Counted from the first letter of the stretch, positions 7,852-17,975 are shown. The stretch is 64,000 bases of DNA from Tepidiforma bonchosmolovskayae (GCF_008838325.1 NZ_CP042829.1:930001-994000), one strand, 5' to 3'. Numbers and translations: made by a program. Notes: generated from the letters alone by a model not told the origin.

Positions 7852-8649
7852 TCAGCTGCCGGTGAAACGCGGCGGGCGCTTTTCGAGGAAGGCCTGGCGC
7901 TGTTCGCGGGCGTCGTTGACGGCGCGGCGGCAGATGGCGATGGCGTGGATCTCTTCGCGGAGCTGGGCATCGAAGTCGTTCTCCCAGGCGCGCTGGACCA
8001 CGCGGCGGGACATGATGGCGGCGATCGGCGGGAGCGCGGCGATCTGCTGCGCCACGGCGCGGGCTTCGTCGAGCAGGCGCTCGTGGGGGACGAGCCGCTG
8101 GAGGAGGCCAATGCGGAGGGCTTCGTCGGCGTCGACGGTGCGGCTGGTAAGGATGAGGTCGAGGGCATTGCCCTGGCCGACGATGCGGGGCAGGAGGTAG
8201 CTCATGCCGGAGTCGGGCGAGAGGTTCCGTTCAATGAAGACGGTCTTGAAACGGGCCTGTTCGCTGCCGATGCGGATATCGCAGGCGAGGGCGAGGGAGA
8301 AGCCGGCGCCGGCAGCGATGCCGTTGACGGCGGCGATGGTGGGTTTGTCGATGGTGTAGACCGCGCGGGCCTGGCGCCCGACCCAGCTGTCTTCGTCGGT
8401 GAGCTGCTGCCAAGGCAGGCGGTCAGGGCCCTCTGGCAGTGGCCCGGAGAGGTCGGCGCCGGAGCAGAAGCCGCGGCCGGCGCCGGTGAAGATGACGGCG
8501 CGGACGCCGTCGTCGTGCTTCAGCTGGTGGCAGACCTCGAGGAGCTCCTGCTGGAGGGGACGGTTGAGGGCGTTGAGCTTTTCGGGCCGGTTGAGCGTTA
8601 CGGTGGCGATGTCGTCGGCGATGTCGAGCGTGAGGTGTTAGAAGGCCAT
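7852..8649 (-). pseudogene. Enoyl-CoA hydratase/isomerase gene with an in-frame stop at codon 4
   Basis: From ATG 8649 (GGGGGA six bases upstream) the frame reads Met-Ala-Phe, then TAA at 8640-8638, then continues as a full crotonase-fold protein to TGA at 7852: hydratase opening TLNRPEKLNAL, oxyanion segment GRGFCSGADL, NGIAAGAGFSLALACD and the C-terminal region ending PRFTGS. No other frame damage is visible. There is no ATG, GTG or TTG between the TAA and Met at 8205, which is far too late for a working enzyme. Either the gene has just been killed, translation starts at a rare codon such as ATC, or the base call is wrong. It would have been about 264 residues and taken part in acyl-CoA metabolism. 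Confidence 0.8.
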
Positions 8650-8713
8650 ACTGCATCCCCCGGGAGAGTGGTGCGCGGAGTGGAGCAGATTGCGGGGCGG
8701 CTGTCGAGCGGGG

Positions 8714-8719
8714 TATGGT
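8714..8719 (+). promoter_or_regulatory. -10 element of the DsbA-like gene, leaderless layout
   Basis: TATGGT ends seven bases before ATG 8727, matching the spacing at other genes here. It overlaps an alternative ATG at 8715. Confidence 0.4.
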
Positions 8720-8726
8720 GCCGGGG

Positions 8727-9359
8727 ATGAGCAACGACGCCCCGGCGGGGCCGCTGCAGGTCCTGGTGATTTCGGATTTCGTCTGTCCCTGGTGCTACCT
8801 CGGGCTCGTGGAGATTGAGCGGGTGGAACGGGAGTACGAGGTGGAGGTGCGGCACGTGCCGTACCTGCTGGACCCTTCGACGCCGCCGGAGGGGAAGCCG
8901 CGGCGGCCGATGACGCGGCCGGGAGACCCGCCGACGGCGATGGAGCGGCGGGCGGAGGCTGCGGGCATCCGGTTCACGCGCGGGCGGGAGTGGACGTCGA
9001 ATTCGGTGCTGGCGCACGAGGGCGCGGAATTCGCGTACGAAGCGGGGCGGGCGCGGGCCTACGCCCGGGAGATGTTCCGGGCGTACTTCACGGAGCTGGA
9101 GGACATCGGCAGGCTGGAGGTGGTGCTGGCCGTGGGCGAGCGGGCCGGGCTGGACGTCGAGGCGCTGCGGGCGGCGCTGGAGGCGCACACCTACCGGCCG
9201 CGGGTGCTCGAAGCGATCGGGTGGACGCGGGAGGCGGGGATTTCGGGGGTGCCGACGTTCGTGTTCGGCGACCGGTTTGTGCTGCCGGGGGCCCAGGATC
9301 CGGCGGTGTTCGATGCGGTGATGGAGCGGCTCGGGGTGCCGCGGCGCCGGCAGGGGTAG
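8727..9359 (+). CDS. DsbA-family (FrnE-like) thiol oxidoreductase
   Basis: About 210 residues with a thioredoxin-like fold interrupted by a helical domain. The active site CPWC sits near the N-terminus (SDFVCPWCYLG) and the cis-Pro loop is GISGVPTFVFGD. There is no signal peptide, so unlike periplasmic DsbA this is a cytoplasmic FrnE/2-hydroxychromene isomerase-type protein, a group tied to thiol exchange or polyketide/aromatic metabolism. ATG 8727 fits the leaderless pattern; ATG 8715 would add four residues. It stands alone between the hydratase relic and the VWA gene. Confidence 0.88.
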   Translation: MSNDAPAGPLQVLVISDFVCPWCYLGLVEIERVEREYEVEVRHVPYLLDPSTPPEGKPRRPMTRPGDPPTAMERRAEAAGIRFTRGREWTSNSVLAHEGAEFAYEAGRARAYAREMFRAYFTELEDIGRLEVVLAVGERAGLDVEALRAALEAHTYRPRVLEAIGWTREAGISGVPTFVFGDRFVLPGAQDPAVFDAVMERLGVPRRRQG

Positions 9360-9399
9360 CGGGCGGTTTCCCCTGCGGGAGCACGCGGGGGAGGGCGGA

Positions 9400-9428
9400 C
9401 TGACAACCCCTTGCGATTCGGCTACGCT
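9400..9428 (+). promoter_or_regulatory. Promoter of the VWA gene
   Basis: CTGACA (9400-9405), a 17-base spacer and TACGCT (9423-9428) form a reasonable sigma-A promoter 45 bases before the VWA start at 9474, which has its own GGGGAGG ribosome site. Confidence 0.5.
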
Positions 9429-9473
9429 CGTGGCACACGGCGCGGGCTTCCGCGCCCGGGGAGGTTTGGACCG

Positions 9474-11654
9474 ATGGCGATGCGCTACCGCTACTCGATG
9501 TGGGATGGGACGCAGGAGGTGCCGGCGCTCGACCCGGACCAGATCCTGGACAACATCACGGATGACCTGATGAATTTCGGGGACCTGCAGCACGCGCTGC
9601 GGAACCTGATGCAGCGCGGGATGCGGAACCCGATGGGCCAGCGGATGCAGGGGCTCCGGGACCTGCTGCAGCAGCTCCGGCAGCAGCGGCGGCAGCAGCT
9701 GGACCGGTTCGACCTGTCGTCGATTTTCGATGACCTGAAGCGGAAGCTGGACGAGATCCTCGAGCTGGAGCGGAACACGCTGGAGCGGCGGCTGGAGGAA
9801 GCGGGGCAGGCTGCAGGGGAGCAGCAGGACGGCGGTTCGCCGCAGGGCCAGCAGCGGAGCGAGGCAGGACAGCAGCCGGCCGGGCAGGAGGGTGCGCAGG
9901 CGAACCAGCAGCAGGGCCAGCGCGGCGACCAGGGCGAACCGGGCGAGGGGAGCCGGCAGGGGCAGGAAGGCGGCCAGCCGACCCCACCGCGCGAGTTCGC
10001 GGAGATGCTGCGGAACATCGCCAACCGGAAGAAGGAGTTCCTGGAGAACCTGCCGCAGGATGTGGCGGGGCAGGTCCGGCAGCTCCAGAACTACGAGTTC
10101 ATGGACCCGGAGGCCCAGGCGAAGTTCAACGAGCTTTTGGAGTCCCTGAAGAAGGCGATGATGGATACCTTCTTCAAGGACCTCTACAACCAGATTGCGA
10201 ACATGTCGCCCGAGGACCTGCAGCGGATGAAGGAGATGGTCCGAGAGCTTAACCAGATGCTGCAGGACCGGATGGCGGGGCGGGAGCCGAACTTCGAGGA
10301 GTTCATGCAGAAGTACGGCGACCTGTTCGGGGAGAACCCGCCGCAGTCGCTGGACGACCTGGTGCGGCAGATGCAGCACCAGATGGGGCAGATGCAATCG
10401 CTGCTCGATTCGCTGCCGGGGGACCTGCGGCAGCAGCTGCAGGACCTGCTCTCGGACAAGATCGGGGACCCGGAGCTGCAGCAGGCGCTGAACGAGCTGG
10501 CGCAGAACCTGGAGTACCTCTACCCGATGCGGGACCTGCGGAACCAGTACCCGTTCCGGGGCGAGGAGGAGCTGGACCTGCAGTCGGCGATGCAGCTGAT
10601 GGAGCAGATGCAGTCGATCGACGAGCTGGAGCGGCAGATTGAGCGGACGCAGTACGGCGGGGACATCGAGGACATCGATGCGGACAAGCTGGAGGAGCTG
10701 CTCGGGCCGGAGGCCCGGGAGGCGCTGGAACAGCTGAAGCAGTTCCTCGAGATCCTCGAGGAGGCAGGGTACATCCGGAAGAAGGGGAACCAGTGGGAGC
10801 TGACGCCGCGCGGCACGCGGAAGATCGGCCAGCGGGCGCTGGTGGAGATCTACCAGCAGCTGAAGGCGGATACGTTCGGCAAGCACGAGGTGCGGGAGAC
10901 GGGGACCGGCGGCGAGCGGACGGACACGACGAAGCCGTACGAGTTCGGTGACCCGTTCTACCTGGACATTCAGAAGACGATGATGAACTCGATGTACCGG
11001 GAGGGGCCGGGCACGCCGCTGAAGCTGAAGCCGGATGACTTCGAGGTGGCGCGGACGGAGATGCTGACGCAGACGGCGACGGTGATCATGCTCGACCTGA
11101 GCTGGTCGATGGCGCTGCGCGGCTCATTCCAGGCGGCGAAGAAGGTGGCGATGGCGCTGAACAACCTGATTTCGTCGCAGTACCAGCGCGACAGCCTGTA
11201 CATCATCGGGTTCAGCGCCTATGCGCGGGAGCTGAAGACGGAGGAGCTGCCGTACGTGCGGTGGGATGAGTCGGTGCTGGGGACGAACATGCACCACGCG
11301 CTGATCATCGCGCAGCGGCTGCTGGCGAAGCATACGCAGGGGACGCGCCAGATCATCATGATTTCGGACGGTGAGCCGACGGCGCACCTGGAGCGCGGGC
11401 GCTCGTACTTCGCCTACCCGCCGAGCCCGATCACGATCCGGGAGACGCTGAAGGAGGTGAAGCGGTGCACGCAGAAACGGATCACCATCAACACCTTCAT
11501 GCTGGACCGGAACTACTACCTGAAGGAGTTCGTGAACCAGGTGGCCCGGATCAATAAGGGGCGGGTGTTCTACACGACGCCGGATAAGCTGGGCGAGTAC
11601 ATCCTGGTGGACTACGTGGCGCAGAAGCGGAAGCGGCTGGCGGGCATGGGCTAG
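9474..11654 (+). CDS. Large von Willebrand factor A-domain protein
   Basis: 726 residues, cytoplasmic (no signal or membrane segment). Residues 1-100 are helical; about 105-185 is a Gln/Gly/Glu-rich low-complexity linker; about 190-440 is a long Leu/Gln/Met-rich helical region with coiled-coil character; the C-terminal third is a VWA domain with the metal-ion site DLSWSM near residue 541, a conserved Thr in LGTNMHHAL and the ISDGEPTAHL strand. Related bacterial VWA proteins often pair with MoxR-type AAA ATPases, but none is next to it here. Start chosen at ATG 9474 with GGGGAGG upstream. The substrate or partner is unknown; a scaffold or chaperone-like assembly role is the usual family inference. 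Confidence 0.88.
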   Translation: MAMRYRYSMWDGTQEVPALDPDQILDNITDDLMNFGDLQHALRNLMQRGMRNPMGQRMQGLRDLLQQLRQQRRQQLDRFDLSSIFDDLKRKLDEILELERNTLERRLEEAGQAAGEQQDGGSPQGQQRSEAGQQPAGQEGAQANQQQGQRGDQGEPGEGSRQGQEGGQPTPPREFAEMLRNIANRKKEFLENLPQDVAGQVRQLQNYEFMDPEAQAKFNELLESLKKAMMDTFFKDLYNQIANMSPEDLQRMKEMVRELNQMLQDRMAGREPNFEEFMQKYGDLFGENPPQSLDDLVRQMQHQMGQMQSLLDSLPGDLRQQLQDLLSDKIGDPELQQALNELAQNLEYLYPMRDLRNQYPFRGEEELDLQSAMQLMEQMQSIDELERQIERTQYGGDIEDIDADKLEELLGPEAREALEQLKQFLEILEEAGYIRKKGNQWELTPRGTRKIGQRALVEIYQQLKADTFGKHEVRETGTGGERTDTTKPYEFGDPFYLDIQKTMMNSMYREGPGTPLKLKPDDFEVARTEMLTQTATVIMLDLSWSMALRGSFQAAKKVAMALNNLISSQYQRDSLYIIGFSAYARELKTEELPYVRWDESVLGTNMHHALIIAQRLLAKHTQGTRQIIMISDGEPTAHLERGRSYFAYPPSPITIRETLKEVKRCTQKRITINTFMLDRNYYLKEFVNQVARINKGRVFYTTPDKLGEYILVDYVAQKRKRLAGMG

Positions 11655-11692
11655 GGCCGGCGCTGCCGGGCAGCTCGACGGATTCGGCCGAC

Positions 11693-11724
11693 GCGAAGGG
11701 GCCCGCGGGTGCGGGCCCCTTCGC
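11693..11724. terminator. Convergent terminator
   Basis: A 14-bp perfect stem (11693-11706 with 11711-11724) and GGGT loop lies between the VWA gene (+) and the response regulator gene (-). Confidence 0.75.
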
Positions 11725-11752
11725 TCCAGGTGCGACGCAGGAGGTGCGGGGA

Positions 11753-12529
11753 TCAGCCGGCAGCGGCTTCGGCGTCGTCGAGCATGGCCTGGGCTTCGTC
11801 GACGCTCTCGAGGCGGACAATGCCCTTGCGGATGGCGTAGCGGATGAGGTCGGTGCGGTTGCGGGCGTGGAGCTTGGCCATGATGTGGGCTTTGTGGGCT
11901 TCGACGGTTTTGACGGAGATGTAGAGTTCGTTGGCGATGCCCTGGTTGGTGTAGCCCTCGGCGATGAGCTGGAGGACTTCGCGTTCGCGGCTGGTGAGGG
12001 TATCCATGCCGTTGCGCTGGTCGGCGCGCTTGGCCTGGTAGAGGACTTCGGCGAGGTCGAAGCCTTCGGAGAGGGAGCTGGAGAAGTAGCTGTTGCCGCG
12101 GTGGACGGTCTGGATGGCGAGGACGAGTTCGGAGACGTCGGACTTCTTGATGATGTAGCCGGAGGCGCCGGAGCGGATGGCATCGAGGAGCTGGTCTTCG
12201 TCGACGAAGCCGCTCAGCATGACGACGCGGGTGGAGGGTGCGATGCGGCGGATCTGGCGGGTGGCTTCGAGGCCGTTGAGGCCGGGCATGACGACGTCCA
12301 TGAGGACGACGTCGGGCTGGAGGCGTTCCACAGCCTGGACGGCTTCGCGGCCGTTCTCGACGTCGGCGACGACTTCGAGTTCGGGCTGGGCCTCGAGGAG
12401 CATCCGGAGGGCCTGGCGGATGACGGCGTGGTCATCGACGAGGAGGATGCGGATGGGGCCGGTTCCGCGGGCCGTCGCCCCGGCGGTGCGGGCCGGGAGA
12501 GTCCTGGGCTGGGGGCGCATCTGGTTCAC
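11753..12529 (-). CDS. NarL/FixJ-family response regulator
   Basis: 258 residues: a receiver domain from about residue 26 (acidic pair D32-D33, phosphoacceptor D78 in VVLMDVVMPG, Ser in VVMLSGF, Lys in YIIKKS) and a LuxR-type HTH from about 185 (LTSREREVLQLIAEG, then SVKTVEAHKAHI). The N-terminal 25 residues and a C-terminal tail beyond the HTH are extra. It should bind DNA when phosphorylated by a histidine kinase. No kinase is adjacent, so it is an orphan; the only kinase in the window is at 53364. GTG 12529 was chosen because GAGAGGAG lies 7 bases upstream. Confidence 0.93.
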   Translation of the reverse strand: MNQMRPQPRTLPARTAGATARGTGPIRILLVDDHAVIRQALRMLLEAQPELEVVADVENGREAVQAVERLQPDVVLMDVVMPGLNGLEATRQIRRIAPSTRVVMLSGFVDEDQLLDAIRSGASGYIIKKSDVSELVLAIQTVHRGNSYFSSSLSEGFDLAEVLYQAKRADQRNGMDTLTSREREVLQLIAEGYTNQGIANELYISVKTVEAHKAHIMAKLHARNRTDLIRYAIRKGIVRLESVDEAQAMLDDAEAAAG

Positions 12530-12752
12530 GGTCGAACTCCTCTCGTGGTCTCCGGCGCTGGCTGGTGGGCCGTGCCGTATCGGAATGGCGCCAGGTGGCG
12601 GGGTTCCGGCGACAGGGAGGAGTCTAGGTCGTGCCTCGCGCGGGCGTATTGGCAAAAACCCTAATCGTGGCGCGGGATCTCCCGGGGATCCGGGGCCCGG
12701 CGGGCGGGAATCAGGGGTTTCCCGACCGAGGCCGGGCGGAACGGGGCCCGGG

Positions 12753-13040
12753 TTAGATGGTGAAGAAGGCGCGCTCGATGTGGCCGGGCTCGACGCAGAG
12801 GTGGATTTCGGAGCGGAGGGCCATGATGTGGGTATCGTTGGCGGCGTGTTCGGCGGCTTCTTCCGAGTCGTAGATGGCAAGCCGGGCGATTTCGCCGCTT
12901 TCGTCGTGGGGGCGCATCAGGTAAGTGACCTGGCAGCCGGGGGATGCGGCGACGGCCTGGTCGAGCTTCCGCAGGAGTTCTTCGACGCGGGCTTCTTCGC
13001 CGCGGCGAGGCTTCATGATGGACAGGCGAATGTACGGCAT
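12753..13040 (-). CDS. Dimeric alpha-beta barrel (ABM-like) protein
   Basis: 95 residues with the pattern of antibiotic-biosynthesis-monooxygenase/stress-responsive barrels: an N-terminal strand (YIRLSIMK), an amphipathic helix (VEELLRKLDQAV), a CQVTYLMRPHDE strand, and a helix with EEAAEHAANDTHIMAL. Such small dimers either oxidise quinol-like compounds or bind haem or small molecules; the exact role is not visible. GGAGG precedes the ATG by about a dozen bases. It lies upstream of the response regulator on the same strand with a gap of about 220 bases in which I see no gene. Confidence 0.8.
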   Translation of the reverse strand: MPYIRLSIMKPRRGEEARVEELLRKLDQAVAASPGCQVTYLMRPHDESGEIARLAIYDSEEAAEHAANDTHIMALRSEIHLCVEPGHIERAFFTI

Positions 13041-13101
13041 GGGTGTGCTCTGCTACCTCCGGAGGGCGAATTCTAGGGCGCGGCGAGGCCGCCGAAAAGA
13101 C

Positions 13102-13127
13102 GGAACCCCCGCGCGGGCGGGGGTTCC
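13102..13127 (-). terminator. Terminator of the zinc-ribbon gene
   Basis: An 11-bp perfect stem (13102-13112 with 13117-13127) and GCGG loop; on the - strand it is followed by GTCTTTT. It closes the riboswitch-controlled unit, so the zinc-ribbon gene appears to be transcribed alone. Confidence 0.75.
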
Positions 13128-13163
13128 ATGCGGTCCAGGGCGGTTGGTTGTTGACCGGCGGTA

Positions 13164-13382
13164 TCAGAGCCGGAGCTTGCCGTGGGACGGCTGGCGGCGG
13201 CGCTGCCGCTGGGGAAGGGCGGCCTCTTCGGCGGCGAGGTCGACGGGGGGGCTGGTGAGCACCTCGTGGACGTAGCCGCACATGATGCAGCTGCCATAGG
13301 TGCCGTGCCAGTCGCGCTCGACGATGATGGAGCCGCGGCACTTGGGGCACGACTTCGGCGGTGCTTCCTGCAAAGCTGGCAT
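13164..13382 (-). CDS. 72-residue zinc-ribbon protein under c-di-AMP riboswitch control
   Basis: A very small protein with two CxxC knuckles (SCPKCRG at about 12-15 and SCIMCG at about 31-35) that would hold one zinc ion, followed by a Pro/Glu/Arg/Gln-rich tail. The core RDWHGTYGS between the knuckles contains aromatic and basic residues. It might bind nucleic acid or a protein; no family name can be given. Its ATG at 13382 is preceded by AGAGGAGG. What is striking is its control region: a strong promoter, a ydaO-type riboswitch and an intrinsic terminator lie upstream, and another terminator follows, making it the only obvious target of this c-di-AMP switch. Confidence 0.85.
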   Translation of the reverse strand: MPALQEAPPKSCPKCRGSIIVERDWHGTYGSCIMCGYVHEVLTSPPVDLAAEEAALPQRQRRRQPSHGKLRL

Positions 13383-13436
13383 GACGGTAGTTCCCTCCTC
13401 TTTCGATGCGGACGTTATGGTGAAGTTCGAGGACAG

Positions 13437-13479
13437 AAAAAAAGACCTCGAAACGAGCTACCTGCTCGCCAGGCCTTCC
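13437..13479 (-). terminator. Intrinsic terminator of the riboswitch expression platform
   Basis: On the - strand, GGAAGGCCTGGCGAGC pairs with GCTCGTT..AGGTC through a stem with a few G-U pairs and a 3-base bulge, followed at once by seven T residues (plus-strand A7 at 13437-13443). It lies directly after the aptamer and about 55 bases before the zinc-ribbon ATG, as expected for a switch that turns transcription off when ligand binds. Confidence 0.8.
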
Positions 13480-13642
13480 AGACTGCCGACGGGGTTAGCT
13501 GACGGGCTCGGGCGGAAGGCGCCCTTGCGGCGGATGCCGCGTTCGCCCCGGGACGTTGGGTCCCCCGCTGCGCCAGGCGGCGCACTAGGCAGGTGGTGCG
13601 AGTAACCGAACGCGCATGCAAACGGCGCGAACACCGTTCACC
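13470..13642 (-). promoter_or_regulatory. Cyclic-di-AMP riboswitch (ydaO/yuaA type)
   Basis: The - strand leader carries the two most conserved stretches of the ydaO aptamer: GGGGGACCCAAC..CCCGGGGCGAA (13566-13542) and CCGTCAGCTAACCCCGTCGGC (13505-13485), joined by a GGGCG..CGCCC-type hairpin, with a further hairpin at the 5' end. These match the class that binds c-di-AMP, usually in front of potassium transporters or cell-wall hydrolases. Start is taken from the expected transcription start 7 bases after the -10; the 3' edge merges into the terminator. Aptamer identity is by recognition of consensus, not by a covariance search. Confidence 0.9.
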
Positions 13643-13648
13643 TGCCGC

Positions 13649-13677
13649 AAGCTACCAATCGGCCGGGAGGCTGTCAA
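13649..13677 (-). promoter_or_regulatory. Strong sigma-A promoter of the riboswitch
   Basis: TTGACA (13677-13672), a 17-base spacer and TAGCTT (13654-13649). The -35 is a perfect consensus, the best in the window. It lies 65 bases past the end of the pyrophosphatase-like gene. Confidence 0.8.
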
Positions 13678-13741
13678 TAGGTCTTTGCGCTTTTCGTCAC
13701 AATTTTACCGCCGGGTCGGGGGAATCCCGGGCGGCAGGGCC

Positions 13742-15640
13742 TCACGCGAGGAGGCCGGCGGCGAGGGCGAGGGCAAGGCCTGCCGCGGCGAGACCGAGGG
13801 CGGGGGCTTCGGTGCCGGCGTCCTCGCGCGCCATGAGGGCGGCTCCGGGGCCGGCCACGAGGGCGAAGGCTGCGACGAACTGGAGGGAATCGGCTTCGCC
13901 GGGTCCGAAGAAGCGGAGGACCGGGCCGACGGCAAGCAACAGGCCGAGCAGGCCAAGGGCGGCGATGAGCGGCCGGAGGGGGCTGGCCGGCCGGCGGGCG
14001 GCCCCGGCCGCCGCGGCGACCGCGAAGCCTGCGAGGACGCCGACAGCGGCGCCAGCGGAGACCCCGGGGAGCGGGAGGAGGGGCGGGAGCGGCCGGCGGG
14101 CGGCGGTGATGCGCTCGGCCTCGCCGGGGATGAGGCTGCCGGAGGCGAGGCGGGCGTCGACGAAGGCGTCGCGCGCGGCGGTATCGGCGGCGAGGAGGAG
14201 GCGGACGTCGGCCGGGCCGAAGTCGGCGTCGTCGGCGACCTGCTGGCGGAGCTCCTCGAGGGTGAGCCGCCGCTGTTCGAGTTCGTTGGCGAAGGCGTAG
14301 CGGTCGGGGTCGCCGGGCGGCAGGAGGCCGAGGTCCTGGACGACGGCAGCGGCGCGGACGGGCTCGGTTTCGGCGGCGCGGAGGAGTTCGTGGCGGGCGT
14401 GCGGGGAGAGCGCGACGGCGAGCGCGAGGGCCGCCGCGGCGGCGATGCCGGCCGCGGGCAGGGCGTTCGCCGGCTCGGGGCGGGCAGGGGCAGCCGCGGC
14501 CGTGACGGCGAGGGCGATGCCGGCCTCCCCGGGGCGGGCCCAGGTTTCGACATCGACCGCGGCAGCCGCTGCGGTCACGGGCGGTGCGAAGGGGAAGATG
14601 GCCAGGCGGACGAGCACCGGGCCGGGGGCCGCGACTGCCGCGAGGGTGAGTCCGTAGAGGCCGGCGGCACCAGGGGCGAACCCTTCGCCGGCGAGTTCGC
14701 GGCCAAGGGTCCAGGCGATCGCCAGCGCGAGAGCGCCGATGAGCCATGGCAGAAGCCGCCCGGGAAGGCGGTCTGCGGCGGCGCCGGGAAGGATGCCGCC
14801 ATGGGCGAGGAGGAGGCCGGCCCCCAGGCCGGCCCCGACCGCGCCGGCGGCCCACCCGGCGCCGGCGGGAAGGAGCACGATGGCGGCGCCGACGACGGCG
14901 AGGGCGCTGACGATGGCGGCGAGCCATGCGGAGACGAGCGGAGCAGCGGCGCGGCCCGACGCGGCGAGAACGGCGCCGGGGATGGAGGCGATGGCGGCAG
15001 CGGCGAGGACGCAGGCGGCGACAACCAGTGGGAAGGCGCTCCAGGCGGCATCGCCGGAGCGGGCGGAGAGTTCGCCGGCGGCCAGGAGGCCGGCGAGCGC
15101 AGCGGCGGCGACCACGGCGCCGGCCAGGGGGCCGAGGGAGGTCCGGGCCGGCGCGGCACCGGGGCCAAAGGCGGCGACGGCGGCGGCGAGGCCGGCTCCG
15201 CCGGCGGCGGGAGCGATGAGCGAGGCGCCGGCCCAGGGGCCTTCGCCGGCGAGGCTGCTGGCGAGGCCGAAGAGCCCGGCCACCGCGCCGAGCGCCAGCG
15301 CGCCGCCGGAGAGCGGGCCGACGGCTGCGGGCCGGCCGGCGTCGGCGTCGAGGGCGGCGGCAAGGAGGCCGGCAGCGGCGACCGCGGCGCAGCCGGCGAT
15401 GAAGCTGCCGCCGGCCCAGGCGGCACGGTCGAGGGCGCCGGCGTACCCGCCGATGAAGGCGGCGACAGCGACGGTTGCAACGAGACCTGCGGCCAGGAGC
15501 ACGAGGGAGAGTTCCAGGAGCGCGGCCCGGCGGGGCGGAGGGGGCGGCGCAGCGGGGTCGCGGGCGGCGAGGGCACAGACGAAGGCGGCGGCGACGGCGA
15601 CGACGGCGGCGATGGGGATGAGGGCCTGCGCGAGGAGCAT
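13742..15640 (-). CDS. Degenerate membrane-pyrophosphatase-like protein (no catalytic residues)
   Basis: About 632 residues, extremely Ala/Gly/Leu-rich, with roughly 14-16 hydrophobic segments. By eye it lines up with the neighbouring HppA along its length: GLYGLTLAAVAAPGPV matches HppA GLYGIALAAVGMLSPL, SAFPLVVAACVLAAAAIASI matches KAFALPLLVMGIGIISAI, and several other helices follow in the same order. The acidic active-site motifs of HppA (DxxxDxxxKxE, DNxGDNxGD, and the C-terminal DTxGDPxKD) are absent. Instead there is a soluble, charged insert of about 100 residues rich in Asp/Glu/Arg. It looks like a tandem duplicate that lost catalysis and might act as a subunit or regulator. ATG 15640 is used (GCGGAG upstream); ATG 15706 lies in the hppA terminator. 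Alanine-rich helices can mimic homology, so the family link is an inference. Confidence 0.7.
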   Translation of the reverse strand: MLLAQALIPIAAVVAVAAAFVCALAARDPAAPPPPPRRAALLELSLVLLAAGLVATVAVAAFIGGYAGALDRAAWAGGSFIAGCAAVAAAGLLAAALDADAGRPAAVGPLSGGALALGAVAGLFGLASSLAGEGPWAGASLIAPAAGGAGLAAAVAAFGPGAAPARTSLGPLAGAVVAAAALAGLLAAGELSARSGDAAWSAFPLVVAACVLAAAAIASIPGAVLAASGRAAAPLVSAWLAAIVSALAVVGAAIVLLPAGAGWAAGAVGAGLGAGLLLAHGGILPGAAADRLPGRLLPWLIGALALAIAWTLGRELAGEGFAPGAAGLYGLTLAAVAAPGPVLVRLAIFPFAPPVTAAAAAVDVETWARPGEAGIALAVTAAAAPARPEPANALPAAGIAAAAALALAVALSPHARHELLRAAETEPVRAAAVVQDLGLLPPGDPDRYAFANELEQRRLTLEELRQQVADDADFGPADVRLLLAADTAARDAFVDARLASGSLIPGEAERITAARRPLPPLLPLPGVSAGAAVGVLAGFAVAAAAGAARRPASPLRPLIAALGLLGLLLAVGPVLRFFGPGEADSLQFVAAFALVAGPGAALMAREDAGTEAPALGLAAAGLALALAAGLLA

Positions 15641-15688
15641 GACGGGCGGGCTCCGCGGGAAGGTTGGCGGATGGCGCAGCATAGAGAA

Positions 15689-15717
15689 GCGGCCGCCGGA
15701 GCTCAACCGGCGGCCGC
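15689..15717 (-). terminator. Terminator after hppA
   Basis: An 11-bp perfect stem (15689-15699 with 15707-15717), 7-base loop, 29 bases past the hppA stop on the - strand and followed by TTCTCT. It separates hppA from its degenerate neighbour. Confidence 0.65.
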
Positions 15718-15745
15718 CTTTCGTGCGGGCGAAGGACGGAGCGCG

Positions 15746-17812
<2,067 letters not shown>

Positions 17813-17975
17813 CTTGTCCCCCGGTAGGAATGTGTGGCCGCGCTGCCGACGGGTGCGCGGCGCTGCCCAAACCGCGCGAATCCTACCAATCGGCGGTGTT
17901 ACGGGGAATTTGGTTCGTTCACGGGAAACGGGCGGCGATGCACACTCTGGGGGAGGACGACGAGGGAGGTCGGCG

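Noticed and set aside
7852..8205. A 117-residue stand-alone hydratase-like gene starting at ATG 8205
   Set aside because: It is only the C-terminal half of a crotonase domain; the rest of the domain is readable upstream in the same frame up to a TAA at codon 4, so the whole locus is one interrupted gene.
12661..12752. GC-rich repeats between the ABM-like gene and the response regulator gene
   Set aside because: Stems are short or imperfect and CGGGCCCCG repeats are expected by chance at this GC content; not strong enough to call a terminator.
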